From an uncultured bacterium (GTDB lineage: Bacteria; Planctomycetota; Phycisphaerae; Phycisphaerales; SM1A02), in the NCBI GenBank assembly GCA_903867275.1, contig CAIPQY010000090.1, positions 1 to 13,673 on the forward strand: 13,673 nucleotides of DNA, given 5' to 3'. The position numbers were made by a program, and so were the translations under genes. Position 1 is the first letter of the stretch. Each line of letters opens with the position of its first letter. This document shows positions 1 to 7,827 of this stretch, in pieces. The notes under the pieces are model-generated. The model was given only the letters and a program-made list of their open reading frames with translations, did not search any database and was not told where the DNA came from.

Positions 1-501
1 CGCCTCGCCGGCCGCCACACGATGCTGATGCGCATGGTCGAAGCGCCAGTAGAAGGCCGCGAAAACCGCGATGTTCTCCAGATACACCAGCGCCGATGAC
101 AGCAGCAGGAATCCGGGATTGTCCTGCTTGTCGAACAGGCACACGATCAGCCCGACCACATTGTCCAGCAGCGCGATCATCGCCAGCACCAGCGTCACGT
201 CGAGCACCATTCGCATCGATCGATTCGCCCGCTGCCACCACAGCAGCAGCGCCATGATGGCGGTGAGCAAGGCCACCGGACTGGCGTAGGTGTCGGCCGC
301 GCGGAACATCACCACCGCGGCCGACGGCGCGTGATCCGTCAGGCTGAGCGACTCGGATGTGGCCATGTCCAGCAGCGAGGCGGCGGTGAGTGAACCAAGC
401 ACGGCACCGATGGTGCGGTGATGGGAGGCGTCTGCGGCGGTGGATTCGCTTCCAGGCATGTCGGTGAAAGGATAGTCGGCCTGCCCTTGTCGAACCGTCA
501 T
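1..501 (-). CDS. Membrane protein, unknown function (partial, C-terminus off window)
   Basis: Reading leftward from the ATG at 501-499, an open frame of 167 codons reaches the window edge without a stop. The start overlaps the last base of the upstream glycosyltransferase stop (TGATG), which suggests translational coupling in one operon. The first ~30 residues are polar. Hydrophobic segments follow at about residues 75-89 (ending LLLWWQ), 99-123 and 130-151. The last ends in a FYWRFDH sequence just after an L-E-N-I-A-V-F stretch. From memory this resembles a widespread family of uncharacterised membrane proteins with an N-x-x-x-F-x-x-W/Y-Y/F-W-x-x-D signature at a membrane boundary; this could not be tested here. 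No catalytic motif is visible. Gene reality is well supported by length, coupling and hydrophobic pattern; function is unknown. Confidence 0.8.
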   Translation of the reverse strand, partial: MTVRQGQADYPFTDMPGSESTAADASHHRTIGAVLGSLTAASLLDMATSESLSLTDHAPSAAVVMFRAADTYASPVALLTAIMALLLWWQRANRSMRMVLDVTLVLAMIALLDNVVGLIVCLFDKQDNPGFLLLSSALVYLENIAVFAAFYWRFDHAHQHRVAAGEA

Positions 502-2219
502 CACCGCATCGGCTGCAGCACGATCGCGTCCACCGCCTCGTACGCATCCTCACCCCACTGAGGCGCCGCGGTGATGGTGCCGTTTGGCACGGCGGATCGC
601 GCCATCATCACTGGCGCGTTCCAGCAGGTCCACGCAGCCACGGCGAGCAGGGCTGCAATCGCGCCACCAACGCACAGTCGCTCCGCGATTGCCGGCGCAC
701 GCCATCGCAGGCGCACGCGCATCGCCATCCACGCTGCGTCGATCGCGAGTGCCATCAGCGCGCACAGCACCGGCGCGATCGCCACGGCATGTCGTGCATA
801 GCCGTAGAAGGCCACGATCACCGCCACGCGATAGCCAAGCACCGCCAGCCACACCCATCCGCCGCGACGAACCCACGCCACCGCCGCGCCGCCTGCAAGC
901 AGCGCAAGCACCAGCGCATTCCACACGGGTGCATCGCCTCGCATCGGCGTGGCCATGTCCACGGATTGACGCACATGCTGCGCCGCATGCGGCCAGTCGT
1001 TGGCGAACAGTCCCAGCGTGATGCCGTCCTGAAATCGCCGCAGCTTCTCGCCCACCAGACGCAGCCAGCGCGCGGGGTCGGCACGGATGAATCCCCATCC
1101 CACCTCGTAGCCGTGATTCACCAGCCGCGTGTGACTTGGCCGTGCCAGCGAGAACGGCGGCTCGCGATCGTGGCTGTCGCCCAGGCCCGCCTTGGAGAAT
1201 CCGCCATCCGAACCCGGATGGTTCGACAGCGCGAAGTCGAGTGAGCCCTTGAAGGACACCAGCGACCAGGTCGGCAGCGGCTCGGGCACGCTCTTCCACT
1301 CGCGCTCGAAGAACGCGCGCACATCGGGTTCATCCACCACCTTCAGGCCAGCCTGTCGGCTCTGTGCACTCAGGAACGCAAAGTTGCCTTCGCGCGCGAA
1401 CGCCGGCAAGCCATCCATGAATGCCTGCGCCGCGGGCGTCCACGGCGGTTGCGCCGACGCGTACGGCAGCGGTGGGCCCTGCGTGTTGAACCGCTCGGCC
1501 GCGGCGTGCGCGCGCAGCGACCATGGCGCACACACGGCAACCGCCGCAAGCAGCACCCACAGCGTCTGTGTGGCGATGCGACCAGGCGCCACGCGCCCGC
1601 GCCACGCCTGCCACGCCGCCAACGCGCACAGCATCTCCATCAGCAGCAGATGCTCGGCGCGAAGCAGCATGGCTGCGCCGTGCAGCACGCCAAGCATCAC
1701 GCCCAGCTTCCAGGTGGGCCGATCCACCCACGCCAGCGTGGCACCCGCGATGCACACCAGCAGCAGCGCATAGGGCGCCTCGTTGTTCAGCGACACGGCC
1801 ATCACGAACGAGCCGAATCCAAGCGCGCACAGCAGCGCCGCCAGCACGCCCGCCGTGCGCGTGAACCAGCGCGCCATCACCAGGTACAGCGCCGCGGGTG
1901 TGGCCGCCGACATGCCGCACCACACCACCTTGGCCATGGTGAATGGCGGCGCCACCGCGCCCATCCAGTGCAGCAGCCACGCCACGCCCGGCGTGCGGAA
2001 GGCCAGATCGCTCTCGAATGGCTGCCCCGCGTGCAGCAGCGCCGCCCACTGCGCCCACACGGTGGCGTCGCCCTCGTACAGCATGGTGTGCGGCCACGCA
2101 GCATCCACCGAGCGATGCAGGTACAGCAGTCGCAGCGCAAGCGTTGCCATCGCGATCGCCGCGGCGATCAGCAGGTCGCGTCGATCAAGTGCAGTGCGTG
2201 AGTTTGCTGCTGCCGCCAT
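501..2219 (-). CDS. GT39-like (GT-C) polytopic glycosyltransferase
   Basis: This is a 572-residue multi-pass membrane protein. The first hydrophobic helix spans about residues 16-34. The following loop holds E-G-D (49-51) and then R-T-P-G (75-78), the layout of the first extracytoplasmic loop in the ArnT/PMT-like GT-C family, where an acidic residue is catalytic and the donor is a polyprenyl-phosphate sugar. About eight to ten hydrophobic segments follow. A large soluble insert at about 250-400 lies between the membrane blocks, and a last helix block ends near 540. The frame extends upstream to 2339, but the ATG at 2219 was chosen because the extra 40 residues are Arg/Cys-rich, not membrane-like, and would overlap the neighbouring gene. 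The gap to that gene's stop (2248) is 28 bp and the next gene overlaps this stop, so the three probably form an operon. No Shine-Dalgarno site is visible. Donor and acceptor are unknown. Confidence 0.8.
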   Translation of the reverse strand: MAAAANSRTALDRRDLLIAAAIAMATLALRLLYLHRSVDAAWPHTMLYEGDATVWAQWAALLHAGQPFESDLAFRTPGVAWLLHWMGAVAPPFTMAKVVWCGMSAATPAALYLVMARWFTRTAGVLAALLCALGFGSFVMAVSLNNEAPYALLLVCIAGATLAWVDRPTWKLGVMLGVLHGAAMLLRAEHLLLMEMLCALAAWQAWRGRVAPGRIATQTLWVLLAAVAVCAPWSLRAHAAAERFNTQGPPLPYASAQPPWTPAAQAFMDGLPAFAREGNFAFLSAQSRQAGLKVVDEPDVRAFFEREWKSVPEPLPTWSLVSFKGSLDFALSNHPGSDGGFSKAGLGDSHDREPPFSLARPSHTRLVNHGYEVGWGFIRADPARWLRLVGEKLRRFQDGITLGLFANDWPHAAQHVRQSVDMATPMRGDAPVWNALVLALLAGGAAVAWVRRGGWVWLAVLGYRVAVIVAFYGYARHAVAIAPVLCALMALAIDAAWMAMRVRLRWRAPAIAERLCVGGAIAALLAVAAWTCWNAPVMMARSAVPNGTITAAPQWGEDAYEAVDAIVLQPMR

Positions 2220-2247
2220 CGCAGGATCGTATCGGCGGTGCGCACGC

Positions 2248-3264
2248 TCACCGCGCAGAAAGCGACTGCAGCTCGCCTTCGTCCGCCACATGCATGCCGG
2301 CATACTCGATCGCGCGGCGCGCGTCGCTGTCGGCTTCAAGTGCCGGGTTGCTGTGGTTCAGATGGATGAAGCGGATCTTGTCGCGCGTGGCCGGTGGCAG
2401 CGCGGCCAGTCGCTGGATGGTGTGCGTGATGAACGGATGCGGGAAGCCCGTCATGTCACGCCCCGGCAGTTCGCCGTTGGCGAAGAAGGTGCCATCCACA
2501 TATGCCACATCCACGGTGCTCAGCACATTCTCCAGTCGCGTGCCCTGTGCATCCCACGCCTCCCACGAATCGATGTCCGGCAGCCACAGCACCTTGCGCG
2601 TCGGGCCATCGATGCGGAATCCGACCACCTCGCTGAACTCCTGTCGGTGCGGCACCAAGATCGGCGTCACGGCCACATCGTCGGTCAATTGCACCGGCAC
2701 ATCCGGCGCAAGCGGTCGCAGCTCGATGTTGCGGTACTTCACCAGCTGACTCCACGGGCCGTTGCTCTGCAAGAACTCGCTCATGCGCGGCATGGCGTAC
2801 ACCGGCACGCCCTTGGCGCCGATCGACTCGTGCCCCAGGAACATCAGGCCCGTGTAGTGCCCCATGTGCGCATGCGTCAGGAAGATGCCGTCCACCACCG
2901 GCGTGGGCGCGCCGCCCGAGGCGCGGAACAGTTCCAGCGACTGCGCTCGGAAGTCCGGCGTGGCATCGATCATCCAGCGCTTGCCGCTGTGCGGATCGAT
3001 GATGCCCAGCGACACCACCTTGCGCGTGCGCGTTTCGTCATCCCACCGTGCGTCGCCAAAGCTGCCCGCCTGCGGCACGCCACCATCCTGCGCGATGCCG
3101 AGCACCAGCACGCTTGGCCCGGTCGGCGGTGGATTGCTCGTGCCGGAACGATGTGCCGTCGTGCAGGCGCCAATGGCGAGGGAGGCGAGAGTCGCCCAGG
3201 TGGCAAGCAGCTTCCATGTGCACATGCGCAGCAAGGTATGCCGTGCGAATGGTGGGGGGCGCAT
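2248..3264 (-). CDS. PqqB-like metallo-beta-lactamase-fold lipoprotein
   Basis: The protein is a 338-residue MBL-fold hydrolase. From the ATG at 3264 there is a basic N-region, a hydrophobic stretch and a lipobox-like I-G-A-C (Cys34), so it is probably a lipoprotein. The mature part opens with L-G-I-A-Q-D-G-G-V-P-Q, which resembles the first strand and glycine turn of PqqB. The metal motif is T-H-A-H-M-G-H-Y-T-G (His131, 133, 136), with further candidates His206, Asp230/Asp232 and His301/His304. The usual HxHxDH aspartate is Gly. Starts at 3306, 3285 and 3225 are also in frame. 3264 was chosen for the basic residues before the hydrophobic core and a GGAG just upstream, although its 2-nt spacing is poor; 3225 is nearly as good. 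No other pqq genes are in the window, so a role in PQQ synthesis is not implied. It is the first gene of the leftward operon. Substrate unknown. Confidence 0.85.
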   Translation of the reverse strand: MRPPPFARHTLLRMCTWKLLATWATLASLAIGACTTAHRSGTSNPPPTGPSVLVLGIAQDGGVPQAGSFGDARWDDETRTRKVVSLGIIDPHSGKRWMIDATPDFRAQSLELFRASGGAPTPVVDGIFLTHAHMGHYTGLMFLGHESIGAKGVPVYAMPRMSEFLQSNGPWSQLVKYRNIELRPLAPDVPVQLTDDVAVTPILVPHRQEFSEVVGFRIDGPTRKVLWLPDIDSWEAWDAQGTRLENVLSTVDVAYVDGTFFANGELPGRDMTGFPHPFITHTIQRLAALPPATRDKIRFIHLNHSNPALEADSDARRAIEYAGMHVADEGELQSLSAR

Positions 3265-3512
3265 GGCTCCGCTCACCGTGGACATGTCCGGCCCCGTGCA
3301 GTACATGCCAAATAACCCCGCGAATGCCGTGTCCAGGCAGCCCCCTGGGCTCCGCGACCGCGCCGCATGATCATGGGGTCACTGGGCATTTGATGGAAGT
3401 CATCGAAAATGTGTCAGGATTCAAGGTGCGCCTGGTTACCCTGATCACCTTCGCGCCGGCGATCGCGCTGGCCGTTCGTTTCACGCACAGAACCCAAAGG
3501 CAGTTCGCATCC

Positions 3513-4949
3513 ATGACTATTCAATCTGTTCCGCCCGTCCGCGTTGTCGCTTTGCTCGCCGCAGCTCTTTCGCTTCAGTCGGCTCACGGTGCGCAGCACT
3601 GCGCCCCTGCGTCGTCCATGCGTGAAGGCATGATGCTGTTGGATGCGACCGCTTCCGCCGCGCCCATCGCCGATGCAGGCGACTTCGTCAGCGCGCCGGC
3701 CTTCACAACCGCCACCTTCGGCTTCTATCGCGGCCTGAACATGTCGGGCATGGAGCAGGGTGACCAGAGCGGCATCACCATCGTGCCGGGCGTCGCGGGT
3801 CCGACTTCGACCAACACCGAGGACTACACCATTCCCACGCCCTCCGAGATCAGCTACTTCGCGGGCAAGAACATGCAGATCGTGCGCCTGCCGTTCGCGT
3901 GGGAGCGATTGCAGACCACGCTCGGTGGCAGCCTGGATCCGACCTACCTGGGTTACCTGCACACCACCGTCTCCAGCATCCGCGCGCAGGGCATGTCCGT
4001 GCTGCTCGATGTGCACAACTACGGTTGCTACAACCAGCAGCACATCTGCCTCACGGCCAATCCAAGCAGCAAGCCCATCCTGGTCACCTCCGCGCAGTTC
4101 AGCGACCTGTGGACCAAGCTGGCGAACGAGTTCAAGGGTGACAGTGGCGTGATGTTCGGCCTGATGAACGAGCCGAAGCAGTGGGACTACAGCGGCGAGG
4201 AACTGCAGTGCGCGGAGTGGGTGAGCATCGCCAACGCCGCCATCGCCGCCATTCGAGCCACCGGCGCCACCAACTGGATCACGGTGCCCGGCAATTTCTA
4301 CACCGGTGCATGGTCGTGGAGTTCGACCACCGACACCGTGGGCGCCTCGAACGCCACCACGCTTACCGCCATCACCGACTCGGCGGGCAAGTTCGTGATC
4401 GAGGTGCACCAGTATCTGGACAGCGACGATTCCGGCACCAGCGACAACTGCTCAAGCGGCACCTGCGGCGCCGAGCGACTGGAGACATTCACCGACTGGC
4501 TGCGCACGAATGGCAAGCAGGGCTTCCTGGGTGAATTCGCCGGCGGCTACAACACCACCTGCAACGAGGCGGTGGAAGGCATGCTGAACTACATCGTGAA
4601 CAACGCGGATGTCTGGGGTGGCTGGACCTACTGGGGTCAGAGCAATCGCTACCTGCAATACAGCATCCAGCCCACCAACTGGGGTTACATGGAGAACAGC
4701 AAGCAGGCAACCATCACGCCGGCTGACGCGCCCGAGCTCACCTACGTGCTCACGCCGTTCCTTGGCTCGGCCGCCGCATGTGGCTCCGATCTCGACGGTG
4801 ACCTGGAAGTGGGGCCCGCCGACATCTCGCTGCTGCTGATGGAGTTCGGTGATTGCGCGCTTGGCAATCGCATGGATCTCGACTCCAATCGTCGCATCGA
4901 CTTCGCCGACCTCAGCAGGCTGCTGCTGTTCGGCGGCATGTGCAACTGA
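3513..4949 (+). CDS. Secreted GH5-family glycoside hydrolase with dockerin-like C-terminus
   Basis: This 478-residue exported glycosidase probably cleaves beta-1,4-glucan or a related polysaccharide. Residues 1-27 form a Sec signal peptide with a likely cut after A-H-G. The GH5 barrel begins near residue 69 (F-Y-R-G-L-N-M). The proton donor is Glu220 in L-M-N-E-P and the nucleophile is Glu341 in F-L-G-E-F. D-V-H-N-Y-G and E-V-H-Q-Y are the usual His-bearing barrel strands, and W-G-G-W-T-Y-W lies near the barrel end. Residues ~424-478 are two EF-hand-like dockerin repeats (D-L-D-G-D-L-E-V and D-L-D-S-N-R-R-I), ending G-G-M-C-N. The frame is open upstream to 3048, but those codons are antisense to the lipoprotein gene; the ATG at 3393 would place a second hydrophobic stretch before the clear signal peptide. 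A long hairpin follows the stop. Exact substrate (cellulose, mannan, xyloglucan) cannot be told. Confidence 0.92.
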   Translation: MTIQSVPPVRVVALLAAALSLQSAHGAQHCAPASSMREGMMLLDATASAAPIADAGDFVSAPAFTTATFGFYRGLNMSGMEQGDQSGITIVPGVAGPTSTNTEDYTIPTPSEISYFAGKNMQIVRLPFAWERLQTTLGGSLDPTYLGYLHTTVSSIRAQGMSVLLDVHNYGCYNQQHICLTANPSSKPILVTSAQFSDLWTKLANEFKGDSGVMFGLMNEPKQWDYSGEELQCAEWVSIANAAIAAIRATGATNWITVPGNFYTGAWSWSSTTDTVGASNATTLTAITDSAGKFVIEVHQYLDSDDSGTSDNCSSGTCGAERLETFTDWLRTNGKQGFLGEFAGGYNTTCNEAVEGMLNYIVNNADVWGGWTYWGQSNRYLQYSIQPTNWGYMENSKQATITPADAPELTYVLTPFLGSAAACGSDLDGDLEVGPADISLLLMEFGDCALGNRMDLDSNRRIDFADLSRLLLFGGMCN

Positions 4950-4959
4950 ATCGACCGAT

Positions 4960-5008
4960 GCATCGGCTCGCGGGTGTGGCGGTAGGGCCACGCCCGCGAG
5001 CCTGATGC
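4960..5008 (+). terminator. Long hairpin after the GH5 gene, likely terminator
   Basis: Arms at 4965-4980 and 4987-5002 pair over 16 bp with one G-T wobble around a 6-nt loop. Past a single bulged T at 5003, bases 4960-4964 and 5004-5008 add five more pairs. The hairpin starts 11 bases after the GH5 stop. There is no T-run, so it may work as a U-less terminator or an mRNA 3'-end stabiliser. Pairing is seen directly; the role is inferred. Confidence 0.6.
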
Positions 5009-5056
5009 GGTCGCGGGTCGCGGCAACGGTGGTGCATCCCGTACCCTCGCCGCGAC

Positions 5057-6157
5057 ATGCCCACGAAGAACGCCCGTCGCGCCACGCGCCTGAAGCACAA
5101 CCCGCTGCCCGCAACCATCGTGCCCGCCGGCTTCGACCCCGATGCCGCCGCCACCGGTGATGGCCTGTTCGGTCTCGACACCAGCCCGGCGCACGCGCGC
5201 GTGGTGGTGATCCCCGTTCCCTTCGACGCAACAACCAGCTATCGCCCGGGCACCGCCGCGGGCCCCGAGCATGTGCTGCAGGCCAGCAAGCAGGTGGATC
5301 TGCAGGACATCCAGTTCGGCCCCATCTGGCAGGCGGGCATCGCCATGCTGCCCATTCCCAAGGCGATCGCCGCGCTGTCGAAGAAGGCGCGCGCCGCCGC
5401 CGAGCCCATCATTCACGCGGGCGGTGCCGAGCCCGGCAACGCGAAGCACGCCAAGGCGCTTGCGGCCGTGAACGCCGCCAGCGAGCGTGTGCACGCGTTC
5501 GTGGCCGGCGAAACCCGCCGCATTCTCGATCGCGGCGCCATCCCCGCGCTGCTTGGCGGCGATCACGCCAGCCCCTTCGGTCTCATCGACGAACTGTCGA
5601 AGCGCCATCCGGGCCTGGGCATCCTGCAGATCGACGCGCACGCCGACCTGCGCGAGGCATTCGAGGGCTTCGCGTGGAGCCACGCCAGCATCTTCCACAA
5701 CGTGATGACGCGGCTGCCCAAGGTGGGCAAGCTGGTGCAGGTGGGCATCCGCGACGTGGGCTCGCGCGAGGTGGCCTTCGCCGAGCGATCGAAGGGTCGC
5801 GTGCACACCTTCTACGACCAGCGCCTGCGCGACATGCAGTTCGGCGGTGCCACCTGGACCGCGGTGTGCAAGCGCATCATCGCCGCGCTGCCGAAGACGG
5901 TGTACATCTCCTTCGACATCGACGGCCTCACCAGCGAGCACTGCCCGAACACCGGCACGCCGGTGCCCGGTGGCATCACCTTCCCCGAGATCTCTCATCT
6001 GCTCGAGCTACTCGCACACAGCGGCAAGCGCGTGGTCGGCTTCGACCTGTGCGAAGTGGCGCCGGGCGCCAAGGGCGACGAGTGGAACGGCACGGTCGGC
6101 GCGCGCGTGCTGTACAAGCTGCTGGGTTGCACGCTGCGCAGCCAGCGCGTGATCTGA
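5057..6157 (+). CDS. Agmatinase/arginase-family ureohydrolase
   Basis: This 366-residue Mn-dependent ureohydrolase would hydrolyse a guanidino compound (agmatine, arginine, guanidinobutyrate or similar) to urea and an amine. All six metal-ligand positions are present: His170 in G-G-D-H, Asp193, His195 and Asp197 in D-A-H-A-D, and Asp287 and Asp289 in S-F-D-I-D-G. Glu333 in D-L-C-E-V-A-P-G fills the conserved active-site glutamate position. The usual D-P after the DID motif is replaced (G-L-T-S-E-H-C-P-N-T-G-T-P). The protein is about 60 residues longer than a typical agmatinase, owing to a ~40-residue polar N-terminus and an Ala/Lys-rich helical insert at about 105-150. There is no signal peptide, so it is cytoplasmic. 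The MFS gene starts 13 bp after the stop, suggesting co-transcription. No clear Shine-Dalgarno site precedes the ATG. Family is firm; substrate is not. Confidence 0.88.
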   Translation: MPTKNARRATRLKHNPLPATIVPAGFDPDAAATGDGLFGLDTSPAHARVVVIPVPFDATTSYRPGTAAGPEHVLQASKQVDLQDIQFGPIWQAGIAMLPIPKAIAALSKKARAAAEPIIHAGGAEPGNAKHAKALAAVNAASERVHAFVAGETRRILDRGAIPALLGGDHASPFGLIDELSKRHPGLGILQIDAHADLREAFEGFAWSHASIFHNVMTRLPKVGKLVQVGIRDVGSREVAFAERSKGRVHTFYDQRLRDMQFGGATWTAVCKRIIAALPKTVYISFDIDGLTSEHCPNTGTPVPGGITFPEISHLLELLAHSGKRVVGFDLCEVAPGAKGDEWNGTVGARVLYKLLGCTLRSQRVI

Positions 6158-6170
6158 CCGAAGCCGCGCG

Positions 6171-7736
6171 ATGCAGATCCTTCGCCGAGCAATGCTGATG
6201 CACTGGCCCGCGAAGGAGCGCAGCGTGCTGCTTGGCGCCGCGCTGGCAGTTTTCGCGACGTGTGCGCAGCAGTCCACCTGGGGCGGCGTCACCCTGCCGG
6301 TGCAGCAGGCGTTCAAGGTGGATGTGCAGGGCGAGGTGCTGTTGCGCCAGCTCCCGGACATCGCCGGCCTGTTCGCGATTCCGTTGGTGGGCACGCTCGG
6401 CGCGGGTGTCAGCGCATTCCGCATCGCGGTGGCCGCTGCGGCAAGCATGCTTGTGGGTGCCGTGATCATGACCGCCGCGCCGGCGTTCGGCTGGATGGTG
6501 CTCGGCATGAGCCTCACCAGCATCGGTCGCACCATGGTGGGAGTGCTCGCATTCTCCGCGGTGGCGGCCGCGATCGCCGACGACGCCCGACGAACCGCGG
6601 GTTACGCCATGCTCGGTGCGGCGGGTCCGGCGGCGTACATCGTTGGTCCGGTGCTTGGTGCCGGGCTGCTCGGGGTGGGCGGCTGGCGATGGGTTGGCGC
6701 GTTGTGGATGGTCAGCGCGTCCATGCTGGTTCTTGCAGCGTGGTGGCTGCGCAGCGTGCCGTCGAATCCCGCAACCGAGGGGCGCAAGGAACCATGGACA
6801 CCGATCCTCGCGGGCGTCACGCTGGTGGGCATCGTGCAGGCGGTGGGCGCGGTGTCGCTGCACGGAATCGGGTCGTTCGAGGCGCTCGCATGGATCGGTG
6901 GAACGCTTGCCGCGGTGGCGGCGTGGTTCGGACTTGCACGCGTGCTGCCAAGTCCAAGCCTCGACATGCGCGTGTTGCGCATTCCGGGCCTGCTCCCGAT
7001 CCTCTGCGTCGCCATGGTGGCGCAGTGCGGCGACATCTGGTTCTACGTGGCGGTTCTGGCACGATTTGTGCATGGCCTCACGCCGCTGCAGGTGTCGCTT
7101 GCGCTGCTGGTGGCCCAGTTCGCGGCGCTTGGCGGGGCGTGCCTGGCGGGCTGGCTCATGCCGCGCATCGGCCTTCGCGGTGCAGGCACGCTGCTGCTCG
7201 CGTTGTTCGCGGCCAGCATGTTCGTCTCATGCGTGCAATCCACCGCGCTTCCGCTCTGGATCACGGTGGCTGTTCTGAGTGTGGCCGCCGTCGCCGAGAT
7301 CGGCACGGGCGTCTGCGTGTCGAAGGCCATCATGGTCCGTGCACCGAAGGGCCTTGAAAGCCCGGTCGCCTCGTGTCGCAGCGCGGCCACCGGCGTGGGC
7401 AACGCGCTCGCGCTGTTGTTGTTGGTCACCACGGTTGGATATGCCATGCGCGACTCCATGCGACAGCAGGCACAGGACCATGGCGCGTCGTCGGCTGATG
7501 TGCAGCAGCTCGTCGACGCGGTGCGGCGCAACACGACCAATACCGTGATCAGCCGTCAGCTTGAACTCACGCCCGAGCAGACCGAGCAGCTGCGCTCGGT
7601 TCGTCGTGAGGTGATCGTGGATGGTTTCCAGGTGCACGGACTCGTGAGCGGCATCGTGCTTGCCATCGCCGCGGCGGGCTTCTGGTTGGTGTGCCGCAAC
7701 CCCGGGCAGCAGGCCGCGCAGGCGTCGCGGGCTTGA
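6171..7736 (+). CDS. MFS transporter, DHA2-like (about 14 TM)
   Basis: This 521-residue integral membrane protein has hydrophobic segments spread from about residue 20 to 510, roughly 13-14 in number, as expected for the 14-TM DHA2 drug:proton antiporter type. A soluble loop of about 60-70 residues (about 428-488, rich in Gln, Asp and Arg) sits before the last helix, matching the long extracytoplasmic loop between TM13 and TM14 in QacA-like proteins. A positively charged D-D-A-R-R-T loop follows an early helix pair. The start is 13 bp after the ureohydrolase stop; in-frame ATGs at 6192 and 6198 are alternatives, and none has a good ribosome site. Being downstream of a ureohydrolase it might export or import an amine or guanidino compound, but that is only a context guess; multidrug efflux is equally possible. 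Confidence 0.85.
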   Translation: MQILRRAMLMHWPAKERSVLLGAALAVFATCAQQSTWGGVTLPVQQAFKVDVQGEVLLRQLPDIAGLFAIPLVGTLGAGVSAFRIAVAAAASMLVGAVIMTAAPAFGWMVLGMSLTSIGRTMVGVLAFSAVAAAIADDARRTAGYAMLGAAGPAAYIVGPVLGAGLLGVGGWRWVGALWMVSASMLVLAAWWLRSVPSNPATEGRKEPWTPILAGVTLVGIVQAVGAVSLHGIGSFEALAWIGGTLAAVAAWFGLARVLPSPSLDMRVLRIPGLLPILCVAMVAQCGDIWFYVAVLARFVHGLTPLQVSLALLVAQFAALGGACLAGWLMPRIGLRGAGTLLLALFAASMFVSCVQSTALPLWITVAVLSVAAVAEIGTGVCVSKAIMVRAPKGLESPVASCRSAATGVGNALALLLLVTTVGYAMRDSMRQQAQDHGASSADVQQLVDAVRRNTTNTVISRQLELTPEQTEQLRSVRREVIVDGFQVHGLVSGIVLAIAAAGFWLVCRNPGQQAAQASRA

Positions 7737-7827
7737 TGTGTCCAACCGCAGCGGGTGCGCCACTCTGTAGGCTGCGCCCATCGCTCCGCTCTGCAAGGGG
7801 CATCGCCTTCCCGCAGGAAACTGAAGC

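Noticed and set aside
2220..2339. Upstream start for the glycosyltransferase
   Set aside because: The added 40 residues are Arg/Cys-rich, not membrane-like, and would overlap the end of the lipoprotein gene; ATG at 2219 fits the operon spacing.
1783..3315. Plus-strand open frame of 510 codons
   Set aside because: It spans the antisense of two minus-strand genes and their junction, and its Arg/His-rich product shows no domain.
3048..3512. N-terminal extension of the GH5 frame
   Set aside because: The upstream codons run antisense through the lipoprotein gene, and a clean signal peptide begins at 3513. The 3393 ATG would put a second hydrophobic stretch in front of it.
3265..3512. Divergent gap between lipoprotein and GH5 genes searched for promoters or a small gene
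   Set aside because: No convincing -35/-10 pair on either strand and no short frame with coding character could be supported.
4742..5998. Minus-strand open frame of 418 codons
   Set aside because: It is antisense to the ureohydrolase and the end of the GH5 gene, and crosses the hairpin between them; the plus strand carries clear family motifs.
7737..7827. Promoter before the FAD enzyme gene
   Set aside because: Only isolated weak -10-like hexamers were seen with no matching -35 box; the Shine-Dalgarno site is the only signal I trust there.
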